NCBI RefSeq assembly: GCF_900106515.1
Contig: NZ_FNWF01000002.1
Span: forward strand, 216,001 to 280,000
Direction of reading: 5' to 3'
Length of the DNA: 64,000 nucleotides
Source: Peptoniphilus lacydonensis
GTDB lineage: Bacteria > Bacillota > Clostridia > Tissierellales > Peptoniphilaceae
In this document: one piece after another, positions 52,523-60,287 of the stretch
How the letters are laid out: every line of letters starts with the position of its first letter
Numbering within the stretch: position 1 is the first letter of the stretch
The notes under the pieces: model-generated
Told to the model about the DNA's origin: nothing
Databases searched by the model: none
What the model saw: only the letters and a program-made list of their open reading frames with translations
Translations under genes and position numbers: made by a program

Positions 52523-52562
52523 ATTAAAAAAGTCAACTGTCCTTTGACAACTGACTTTTTTT
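52523..52562 (-). terminator. Terminator of M16C peptidase gene
   Basis: AAAGTCAGTTGTC/GACAGTTGACTTT hairpin with T runs on both sides, so it can work in both directions. Confidence 0.85.
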
Positions 52563-52576
52563 AATAATTTTTAATT

Positions 52577-55468
52577 TTATCTCAAACTTTTTATTTCTTT
52601 AAAAAGATCCTTGCCATCTCTAATTATATTTTCACTTCCGAAAGCTGCAATATAATTCTTTTCCATTGCTTTTTTAAATATTTCTCCATAAGAGTTTAGT
52701 TTTTCAATTCTTGTGTTTAATGCCTCTTTTTTAAATTTTTCAAGGTCATCTTTTTTCAAGCCTGTTATATATCTTGAAAGATTGACGTCACCAATTTGTC
52801 CTGGTGATAATAGTGGATCAAAAGCATTCATTGATCCAATAATAAAACCTTTTAAATCTTCATTTGAAATTTTCAGATTTTCAACAAATTCACCAATGTT
52901 GTCGTAAACTCTCGCTGTATTTTTTAAATTTGGATCTCTATAAGAATATGTTGCCATTTCTCCAGTGCGCGCAATTGTTATTCCTGCACCATAAGCCCCG
53001 CCCTTTGCTCTTATCTCATTGTGAAGATAATAGGAATTTAAAATATTTGCAAGAACTGTTAAATCTCCTGAATAATTTAGTCCAAGCTCTCTTAAATTAT
53101 ATCCTTTAGAAACATATACAACATTAGAAGTTGTATATAGTCCTTCATTCTTGTTTGTATTTTCAAATTCATATTTTGGTTTAACCAGTTCATTGTTTTT
53201 TAATTCGTTAATATAATTTTCTAATTCATCTTTAATATTATTTAGATCAGAAATATTTCCTGATGTTGAAATAATCAGATTATCTTTTGTAAATAGCTTT
53301 TCATAAATATTTTCAGCAGAATTTTTAAAACTTTCCCATTTTTCTTCAAAATTTTCTGTAAGATCTTTCATATATTGATAATAATAAAGCCCGCCAACAT
53401 GTGACTCAAGATCTGACACTTCTGAATAATATGATTTTAAAATTGACACAATAAATTGGTGTCCATTTTGAAGCATTGTCGATTCAATTCTTGATCTTAG
53501 TATGTTCAAAACTTCTTTAACTCTATTTTTTGAATCAACTACTGAATTAGTTATGATTTCTTTTACTATTTCAAGACCTCTACCAACATTTTCTGCAGTT
53601 GACTTCATCTTTACATTCATTCTAAGAGAATATTTCTCTGGATTCTTTGAGTCAACATAAACTGTTGGAGTAATAGTTATTCCACCAGTTGATTTGTAAA
53701 TTTCATTATTTAATTTTTCATAAGAATAATTCTTTGTATCAATTAAGCCAATTAATGAAAGAAGAATCGACATTGTTTCAAGTTCTTCTTTTTTTATAAA
53801 TGAAATGTCATGTGATATTGTAGTGTAGACAATCCTATTTGTGTCTTGATTTGATTTTAAATAAACTACATCTCCTATTTTATCTTCTTCAAAAGGATAA
53901 TCGGTAACTTCCTTTTCTATATCAGATAGCTTAAGGGAAGGAATTGTGTCCTTATCTTTTATTGTGTCTTCTTCTGTTTGGTACCTATCAAGATCAATAC
54001 TTTTCTTTATTATTTCTCTTTTTTCTTCATTAGACATTTTTTCTTTTAATTCTAAAAGTTCTTCTTTTAGTTTTTTGTCTTGTTTTTCATCTTTATTTAG
54101 TTCTGGAGTTGCAGACAAAATAACAGAATAATTATTATCAATTAACTTTTCTTTAATATAGTTTTCCACAAAATTGTCATTTATTTTTTCTTTTACTTCA
54201 TTTAAAATGTCGTTATAATAAAGTGCATCTAAAGGCGACTTATCATAGAGCCAAGAATTTAATGCCCTTATATAATAGACTACTGCTTTTTGTGTGCCTC
54301 CACCTTCTCTAAAAATAAATTCAAATTTATTTAAAGTGGCTTCTAAAAGATCTCTATCTATTCCATTTTTCACCAAATCATTTAAAGTTTCATTTAAAAT
54401 TTTCAAAAACTCATCTTTTTTATTAGCATCAGTATTTTTCAAAATTATTGACAAGTCTAGAGGCAATGAAGAAGAAATTTCTGAATAAACATCTTCCGCA
54501 AGACCAGATTTTAAAATAGCTTTTTTTAAAGGAGCACCTTCAGCATCTATTAAAAGTTCAGCCAAGAAATCTCTCATAAATACATCTAATTTAGAATTTG
54601 CATAACCAATTGTCCATCCTTTTGCAAGATAATCAATTTTTTCTTTCATTTCTTCCTTCGAAGCAGAGAAAGTCATATGAACTTCCTTAGTTTCTTTTAA
54701 TTCTTCATTTAAAATAATTTCAGAATTAATTTCCTCTTTTTCAAAGCTTGAAAGATAATTATTGTCTATAAAATCAAGAACCTTTTCCATATCTTGATTT
54801 CCATAAATATAAATATAAGAATTAGATGGATGATAGTACTTTTTGTGATAATCTTTAAACTCTTCATAGCTAAGGCTTGGAATAAGTTTTGGATCTCCAC
54901 CAGAATCAACTCCATAAGTAGAGTTTTCGTGAAGAGAAAAACTCATGCCATCTGCAACAATATTTTCTGAAGAAGAATAAGCTCCTTTCATTTCATTGTA
55001 AACAACACCATTATATTTTAATTCATCATCTTCACTTTTTAAATCGTAATGCCATCCTTCTTGTAAAAATATTTTTTCTTCCTCATAAATTCTTGGATAG
55101 AAAACTGCATCGAGATATACATCCATTAGATTATAAAAATCCTTTTCATTTCTACTTGCCACAGGATAAATTGTCTTGTCAGGAAAAGTCATTGCATTTA
55201 AAAAAGTTTGAAGAGATGACTTAATTAAATCCATAAAAGGTTCTTTTGTCCTAAATTTTCTAGAACCAGATAGCACACAATGTTCAACAATATGACACAC
55301 TCCGTTGCCTTTTTCTGGCGGCGTTCTAAATCCAATTCCAAAAGCTTTATTTTCATCGTTATTTGAAAGGGTAAGAACTCTTGCGCCAGTTTTTATATGA
55401 GTATAAACTTTACAATTTGACGCAACTTCATCTATATATTTTTCTTCGATTAATTTATATTTTTCCAC
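52577..55468 (-). CDS. Insulinase-family (M16C) zinc metallopeptidase, PreP-like
   Basis: A 963-residue peptidase of the presequence protease type, a closed two-half chamber degrading short peptides. The inverted zinc motif is HIVEHCVLSGS (HxxEH) with the distal Glu expected about 80 residues on (YNEMKGAYSSSEN). RAKGGAYGAGITIARTG lies in the C-terminal half. The start is GTG at 55468 after GGGAGGT. The open frame continues 339 bp higher, across the promoter and into the divergent gene, and those residues resemble nothing. Confidence 0.92.
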   Translation of the reverse strand: MEKYKLIEEKYIDEVASNCKVYTHIKTGARVLTLSNNDENKAFGIGFRTPPEKGNGVCHIVEHCVLSGSRKFRTKEPFMDLIKSSLQTFLNAMTFPDKTIYPVASRNEKDFYNLMDVYLDAVFYPRIYEEEKIFLQEGWHYDLKSEDDELKYNGVVYNEMKGAYSSSENIVADGMSFSLHENSTYGVDSGGDPKLIPSLSYEEFKDYHKKYYHPSNSYIYIYGNQDMEKVLDFIDNNYLSSFEKEEINSEIILNEELKETKEVHMTFSASKEEMKEKIDYLAKGWTIGYANSKLDVFMRDFLAELLIDAEGAPLKKAILKSGLAEDVYSEISSSLPLDLSIILKNTDANKKDEFLKILNETLNDLVKNGIDRDLLEATLNKFEFIFREGGGTQKAVVYYIRALNSWLYDKSPLDALYYNDILNEVKEKINDNFVENYIKEKLIDNNYSVILSATPELNKDEKQDKKLKEELLELKEKMSNEEKREIIKKSIDLDRYQTEEDTIKDKDTIPSLKLSDIEKEVTDYPFEEDKIGDVVYLKSNQDTNRIVYTTISHDISFIKKEELETMSILLSLIGLIDTKNYSYEKLNNEIYKSTGGITITPTVYVDSKNPEKYSLRMNVKMKSTAENVGRGLEIVKEIITNSVVDSKNRVKEVLNILRSRIESTMLQNGHQFIVSILKSYYSEVSDLESHVGGLYYYQYMKDLTENFEEKWESFKNSAENIYEKLFTKDNLIISTSGNISDLNNIKDELENYINELKNNELVKPKYEFENTNKNEGLYTTSNVVYVSKGYNLRELGLNYSGDLTVLANILNSYYLHNEIRAKGGAYGAGITIARTGEMATYSYRDPNLKNTARVYDNIGEFVENLKISNEDLKGFIIGSMNAFDPLLSPGQIGDVNLSRYITGLKKDDLEKFKKEALNTRIEKLNSYGEIFKKAMEKNYIAAFGSENIIRDGKDLFKEIKSLR

Positions 55469-55504
55469 AAAAATACCTCCCTCTAAAAATTTATTTCTCC
55501 TCCT

Positions 55505-55533
55505 ATTATACTTATAAAAAAACAATTTAACAA
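55505..55533 (-). promoter_or_regulatory. Promoter of M16C peptidase gene
   Basis: TTGTTA (55528-55533), 17-bp spacer, TATAAT (55505-55510) on the minus strand. Confidence 0.7.
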
Positions 55534-55583
55534 ACTTTAATTTATGAAGTAAAAATTGGGTAAAAACATTATGAGGTGAGGTT

Positions 55584-57122
55584 ATGTCAAAAAAAGATGA
55601 CATTAAAAAAATGGCACTTGCAGCTGCCACAATTTCTGCTGCGTTTTTTGCTGCAAAAAAAGTTTCAAAAGATGAAGAAGTAAAAATTTTGTTACCAAAT
55701 CGAGATGAAAATACAAAAGCCTTTTTACTTGGTGATGGATTTGGAAATTTATCTCTTGCCTTTGCTTTAATTAACCATGCAAATTTAGATCCTTCTAATA
55801 TAAACATTTACACAAAATATTTCAATGAGTTCACAGAAATAGAAGATTCAGAAAATACTTATCCAACCTTTGACAATAGATTTTCAAAATTTAATTTTCA
55901 AAATACTTTAGAAATGCTAAAAAATATTTTAAGTAAAGAAGAACTAAAGGAAATTTATAAGAAAATAGAAAAAAAAGAAAAACCTGTACTCTTAAATTTA
56001 TCTGGAGAAATTTATCCCAAATTGACAAAAATAGATGAAGAAAGTAAAAAGAAAATATATAAACTCTTATTGCATCCAATTGACTTTTCAAAAGATGAAA
56101 AAAAAGATAAAGAAACTATTGAAAAATATTTTTTATTTACTGACTTTTTAAATACAAATTTATACTACTACTTGGCTTCTTTATACAATTTAAAATCTAC
56201 TAGCCCAATATCAGAATTTAAAGAAGCTTTAATTGACTTTATCGGATCTGAATATTATTTTGATCTTGATACAGATAAAATTTATAAAAAAGTAAAAAAC
56301 TATTTAAAAGATTTAGGGGTTAATTTTTATGAAAACTATAAATTTGTGAATTTTAATGCAAAAGAAAACTATGTTGAGAATTTAATTTTTGAAAAAGATA
56401 ACCAAGTAGAAGATATTTATACTGATGTCAAAGACATTATTTCAATTGAATCTCCATCTTATCTTGATAATTTATACATTGGCAATTTAAAAGAGTTCCC
56501 TAAAAATATTTTAAATACTTATTTTTCTAAAGAAATATATAATGAATCTAAAAATATTTATAGAGAAATTGAAGGAAGAACTTTTGATAAATCAATTATT
56601 TATGTTAGACTTGACTTTTCTGATGCTTCTTTTGTAAATAATTTAAAGAAAGACTTAAAAGATAAAGATTTCTTTATTTTTAAAGTAAAATCAGGAATTT
56701 CTGTGAAAGTTAAAGATAATCATGTATTTCTTAAAATTTTAGATCCAAATAAAAATTCAATATTTGTTGGAGATAATTTTAAATCAATGAGTGGCGACGA
56801 CTTTTTCTTCGAAATTATAAAATTATTTAATTTAGAAAATTATTATGGAAAACTCCGATTTAATTTAGAAAATGTCAGCATATCTATACTAGAAGATTAC
56901 AAAAAAAATCCAAAAGAAATTTACAACAAAAATATAAATGGAATCTCAAATTTATTCTTTATTTCTTCAAAAAGTCCTGAATTTGGAGAAAATTACTCTG
57001 TGGAAAAATTAGTTTCTCAGGGTATAAAAAATGCCCACGAAATTATGGGCATAGATCATTTAGAAGTCTTTGAAAAAAATATTTCAAAAATTGAGATATT
57101 AAAATTTATAAATAATTTATAA
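55584..57122 (+). CDS. Divergent oleate hydratase / myosin-cross-reactive antigen-like protein
   Basis: A 512-residue protein. After a basic head and a short Ala-rich hydrophobic stretch (residues 10-25) it reads AFLLGDGFGNLSLAFALINH, in the place of the GxGxxG dinucleotide fold of oleate hydratases. SEYYFDLDTDKIYKKVKNYL and GVNFYENYKFVNF follow their order. The end, ENYSVEKLVSQGIKNAHEIMG, also matches their C-terminus as I recall it. The usual glycines and GGS loop are missing, so FAD binding is doubtful. The ATG follows GAGGTGAGGTT. Alternative: unrelated flavoprotein-like protein. Confidence 0.55.
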   Translation: MSKKDDIKKMALAAATISAAFFAAKKVSKDEEVKILLPNRDENTKAFLLGDGFGNLSLAFALINHANLDPSNINIYTKYFNEFTEIEDSENTYPTFDNRFSKFNFQNTLEMLKNILSKEELKEIYKKIEKKEKPVLLNLSGEIYPKLTKIDEESKKKIYKLLLHPIDFSKDEKKDKETIEKYFLFTDFLNTNLYYYLASLYNLKSTSPISEFKEALIDFIGSEYYFDLDTDKIYKKVKNYLKDLGVNFYENYKFVNFNAKENYVENLIFEKDNQVEDIYTDVKDIISIESPSYLDNLYIGNLKEFPKNILNTYFSKEIYNESKNIYREIEGRTFDKSIIYVRLDFSDASFVNNLKKDLKDKDFFIFKVKSGISVKVKDNHVFLKILDPNKNSIFVGDNFKSMSGDDFFFEIIKLFNLENYYGKLRFNLENVSISILEDYKKNPKEIYNKNINGISNLFFISSKSPEFGENYSVEKLVSQGIKNAHEIMGIDHLEVFEKNISKIEILKFINNL

Positions 57123-57129
57123 AATAAAG

Positions 57130-57172
57130 TTTTTACTCTCTTTACCTTAAATGGCAAAGAGAGTTTTATTTT
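57130..57172. terminator. Bidirectional terminator between convergent genes
   Basis: ACTCTCTTT-n-CC-n-GG-n-AAAGAGAGT with T runs on both ends, serving the plus-strand gene and tsaD. Confidence 0.85.
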
Positions 57173-58164
57173 AATCCTAAATTTGGATTTGCAAAATTTT
57201 CTTTTTCCACTTTACCAGAAATATAATTATAATAAGCAGCAGACGCAATCATTGCTGCGTTGTCTGTACATAACTTTAAATCAGGATAAAATATTTTAAT
57301 ATTCTCTTTTTTTCCTTTTTCAACAAAAGCTTCTCTTATTCTTGAATTTGCAGAAACTCCTCCAGATAAAACAACTTTATCTAATTTTTTTTCCTTTGCA
57401 AGTCTAAAAGTTTTTTCTAATAGAACATCTACAACTGCCTCTTGAAATGACTTGCATACATCTTCTACAACTATTTCTTCACCACGAAGTTTAGAACTGT
57501 TTAAATAATTTAACACAGCCGTCTTTAAACCGCTAAAAGAAAAATTATAGTTTTCGTCTTTTATCATAACTCTTGGAAATTCTATTGTTTCTTTTCCTTC
57601 TTTTGCAAGTTTATCTATTACAGGCCCGCCTGGATAAGGAAGGCCCAAAGACCTAGCAACTTTATCAAAAGCTTCTCCCACTGCATCATCAACAGTTCTT
57701 CCATAAAGAGTAAAATCGATATAATCTTTTACTTCAATTAAATAAGTGTGTCCTCCAGAAATAATTAAGCCAACAAAAGGTGGTTCTAAATCTCTTGAAG
57801 AAATATAATTTGCACAAACGTGCCCCTCAATATGATTTACTCCAACAAAGGGTTTGTTTTCTGCAAGAGCGAGAGCCTTTCCTGCACTTAATCCAACTAA
57901 AAGAGCTCCAATAAGTCCGGGTCCCTTTGTAGCTGCAATCAAATCTATATCATCTAAATCTACATCAGCTTCATCAAGACCTTCTTTTAAAACTGTATTA
58001 ATAGCTTCTACGTGCTGCCTTGATGCAATTTCTGGTACAACTCCTCCAAATTTTTTATGCGTATCAATTTGCGATGCAATTACATTAGAAAGAACTTCTC
58101 TGCCATTTTCTACAACTGCAACAGAAGTTTCATCACAAGATGATTCGAATGCCAAAACTTTCAT
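57166..58164 (-). CDS. tsaD: tRNA N6-adenosine threonylcarbamoyltransferase TsaD
   Basis: Transfers the threonylcarbamoyl group to A37 of ANN-decoding tRNAs. ASKHA fold with LAFESSCDETSVAVVENG, the metal-binding HIEGH (VNHIEGHVCANY), GGHTYLIEV, and VLSGGVSANSRIREAF. At 332 residues it is normal. The complete set tsaE-tsaB-rimI-tsaD sits in order here; the tsaC gene is elsewhere. Confidence 0.96.
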   Translation of the reverse strand: MKVLAFESSCDETSVAVVENGREVLSNVIASQIDTHKKFGGVVPEIASRQHVEAINTVLKEGLDEADVDLDDIDLIAATKGPGLIGALLVGLSAGKALALAENKPFVGVNHIEGHVCANYISSRDLEPPFVGLIISGGHTYLIEVKDYIDFTLYGRTVDDAVGEAFDKVARSLGLPYPGGPVIDKLAKEGKETIEFPRVMIKDENYNFSFSGLKTAVLNYLNSSKLRGEEIVVEDVCKSFQEAVVDVLLEKTFRLAKEKKLDKVVLSGGVSANSRIREAFVEKGKKENIKIFYPDLKLCTDNAAMIASAAYYNYISGKVEKENFANPNLGLK

Positions 58165-58168
58165 CTAA

Positions 58169-58603
58169 TCACTCCCTCCACATTATGTAAGCATCTTGGT
58201 CAATGCCATAATAATTTTTTCTATCTCCAACTATTTTAAATCCATATTTTCTATACAAATTAATTGCAATTTCATTTTTTTTATTTACTTCAAGAGTCAT
58301 TTTAAAATTTTCATTGTCTGCAATTTTTGTCACCACATCAAACAAATCATTAGAAATTTTCCGGCCACGAAAATCACTTCTCACTGCAACATTTGCAATG
58401 TGCATTTCATCAAAAATTTTCATATAGCCAATATATGCTGCAATAATTCCATCAATTTCTGCTACATAAACGTCTGAAAGTTCATCATCTACAATTTGCA
58501 TCTTGATTGATTTTTTAGACCATGGTTCATCAAATGTGTCTACTTCAATTTTATAAATTGCATTCACATCTTTTTCAGTTGCTTTTCTTATTATCTTTTC
58601 CAT
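58169..58603 (-). CDS. rimI: Ribosomal-protein alanine N-acetyltransferase RimI
   Basis: GNAT enzyme acetylating protein N-termini. It has EVDTFDEPWSKKSI, VAEIDGIIAAYIGY, NVAVRSDFRGRKISNDLFD (acetyl-CoA loop) and LEVNKKNEIAINLYRKYGFK. At 144 residues it is normal. It overlaps tsaB by 29 bp. Confidence 0.92.
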   Translation of the reverse strand: MEKIIRKATEKDVNAIYKIEVDTFDEPWSKKSIKMQIVDDELSDVYVAEIDGIIAAYIGYMKIFDEMHIANVAVRSDFRGRKISNDLFDVVTKIADNENFKMTLEVNKKNEIAINLYRKYGFKIVGDRKNYYGIDQDAYIMWRE

Positions 58604-59249
58604 ATTGTGCTTCTGCCTGAGAAATTTTTAAATAATTTGGAACTAAATTAAAAATATCATCGCCACCATTTTTCTTATAATTAATTAGTCCAAGTTTTGC
58701 AATATTTGTGCCCTTAATATTTAAATTTTTAGAAAGTTTTGCATTTTTGATTTCATGAAAAAATTTCTTTCCGTCAATCCCTGTAATACAAATACTCTCA
58801 TATTTATTTAATTCTCTTTTCAAATCTTCAAAATTTACTATATTATCTTCAAATAAAACTTCAGGTTCTTCATCATTTTTTATAATTGATGCGTAAACAT
58901 TTCCTCTTCTTGCATCAACTATTGTTGCAACAACTCCTGCATCTGACATACCATTTGCAATAAGAGATGAAACTCCAATTACTTCCTTTTTTAATGCAAA
59001 GGCCATAACTTTTGCAATTGTAATTCCAATTCTAAGCCCTGTAAAAGAACCTGGTCCGATTCCTACTGCAATTAAATCAATTTCTTCTATATTGAATTCA
59101 AATTTTTCAAATATTTCTTCTATCATATCTGTAACAGATTCTGAATGGGAAACTCGTCCTGTCAAATTATATTCAGCAAGAACTTCATCGTCATCAATAA
59201 GTCCAATAGCCGTAGTCTTTGTTGAAGTATCAATCCCCAAAACTTTCAT
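58575..59249 (-). CDS. tsaB: tRNA t6A modification scaffold protein TsaB
   Basis: Partner of TsaD, with the same ASKHA fold but no catalytic metal site. It has VLGIDTSTKTTAIGLI, HSESVTDMIEEIF, GIGPGSFTGLRIGITIAKVMAF and VDARRGNVYASI. At 224 residues it is complete. It overlaps tsaE by 20 bp. Confidence 0.93.
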   Translation of the reverse strand: MKVLGIDTSTKTTAIGLIDDDEVLAEYNLTGRVSHSESVTDMIEEIFEKFEFNIEEIDLIAVGIGPGSFTGLRIGITIAKVMAFALKKEVIGVSSLIANGMSDAGVVATIVDARRGNVYASIIKNDEEPEVLFEDNIVNFEDLKRELNKYESICITGIDGKKFFHEIKNAKLSKNLNIKGTNIAKLGLINYKKNGGDDIFNLVPNYLKISQAEAQYGKDNKKSN

Positions 59250-59688
59250 TTAACTTCTCCTTAAGTTTTTCAAATCTATCGCCAATAAAATTAATTTCAA
59301 GTTCACGTGTATTTTCTTTTAGCGAAATATTTATCTCAATATATTCTTCTGGAAGTGCATCTCTTATTTTTTCTGCCCACTCAACAATTGTAACTCCATC
59401 AGAGTAAAAATACTCATCAAATCCCAAGTAATCCACATCTAACTTTTCATCTAGTCTATATGTGTCAATATGATATAAATTTATCTTCCCATAATACTCA
59501 TTTACAATTGAAAAAGTTGGGCTAGTTACATAATCTTCTATTCCTAATCCCTTTGAAATACTTTTTGTAAGAGTGGTCTTTCCCGCACCCAAATCTCCAT
59601 TTAAACAAAGGACATCTCCAGGATTTAAATTTTCGCCCAAGAACTTTCCAAATTCTTTAGTTTCCTCTAAATTATTTAACTTTATCAT
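59230..59688 (-). CDS. tsaE: tRNA t6A synthesis ATPase TsaE
   Basis: P-loop ATPase of the TsaBDE complex. It has NGDLGAGKTTLTKSISKGLG as Walker A, VTSPTFSIVNEYYG, LYHIDTYRLD and IVEWAEKI. The ATG at 59688 follows GAGGACTTGC. The frame is open to 59760 inside the nitroreductase gene without similarity. 152 residues. Confidence 0.94.
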   Translation of the reverse strand: MIKLNNLEETKEFGKFLGENLNPGDVLCLNGDLGAGKTTLTKSISKGLGIEDYVTSPTFSIVNEYYGKINLYHIDTYRLDEKLDVDYLGFDEYFYSDGVTIVEWAEKIRDALPEEYIEINISLKENTRELEINFIGDRFEKLKEKLNESFGD

Positions 59689-60205
59689 GCAAGTCCTCAA
59701 ATACATTTTCAGAATATTCAAAGGGAATTTTATCTGATTTTTCTTCTGCAGGATGGCCAATTCCTATTACACATTCCACGTTAAACTTTTTTTCTAAATC
59801 AAAAAATTTGTGCAAAAATTCCTGTGAACTTATTCCACTTTCATGCTTAGCATCAACTACATTTGCCCAAGTAGCTCCAAGATCTAAATCACTTGCTGCG
59901 AGTAAAATAAAAGTTGCAGCAATAGACGCATCTTGATGATTTGTATTTGGTGCAATTTCACTATCTGTCACAACAGCAATTGCCACATCTGCATGAGCAA
60001 GAAATTTTGCTCCACTTTCTTTATAATCAGATAATTTATTAAGTCTTTTTTTATCTCTAACGACAATATATCTAACTGGATTCCTATTTTTTGCCGTAGG
60101 TGCGTGAAGTGCAATAGTTAAGATTTCTTTTAAATCTTCATCACTTACCCTCTCATCAGTAAATTTTCTAATACTTCTTCTCTTTTCAACTAATTCTAAA
60201 AGCAT
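59672..60205 (-). CDS. Nitroreductase-family flavoprotein
   Basis: FMN oxidoreductase of the nitroreductase superfamily: ELVEKRRSIRKFTDERVSDEDLKEIL, APTAKNRNPVRYIVV, DASIAATFILLAASDLDLGATW and VIGIGHPAEEK. At 177 residues it is typical. It heads the tsa operon (17-bp overlap with tsaE), with no evident functional link. The second nitroreductase of the window (31594) is of a different subgroup. Confidence 0.88.
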   Translation of the reverse strand: MLLELVEKRRSIRKFTDERVSDEDLKEILTIALHAPTAKNRNPVRYIVVRDKKRLNKLSDYKESGAKFLAHADVAIAVVTDSEIAPNTNHQDASIAATFILLAASDLDLGATWANVVDAKHESGISSQEFLHKFFDLEKKFNVECVIGIGHPAEEKSDKIPFEYSENVFEDLHDKVK

Positions 60206-60221
60206 ATTATCACCTCAAAAT

Positions 60222-60230
60222 ATTATAACA
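60222..60230 (-). promoter_or_regulatory. Extended -10 promoter of nitroreductase-tsa operon
   Basis: TGT-TATAAT on the minus strand. A perfect palindrome TAACATATGTTA overlaps its upstream edge (60226-60237). No good -35. Confidence 0.5.
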
Positions 60231-60261
60231 TATGTTAATTTTAAATTTGAAATTTTACAAT

Positions 60262-60285
60262 AAAAAAGAGGGACTTACCCTCTTT
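60262..60285 (-). terminator. Terminator after the DUF3160 lipoprotein gene
   Basis: AAAGAGGG/CCCTCTTT hairpin with T run on the minus strand, just beyond the stop. Confidence 0.85.
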
Positions 60286-60287
60286 AA

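Noticed and set aside
55469-55807. 113-codon N-terminal extension of the M16C peptidase frame
   Set aside because: It crosses the promoter and runs antisense into the divergent plus-strand gene. The GTG at 55468 has a strong GGGAGGT and family similarity begins there.
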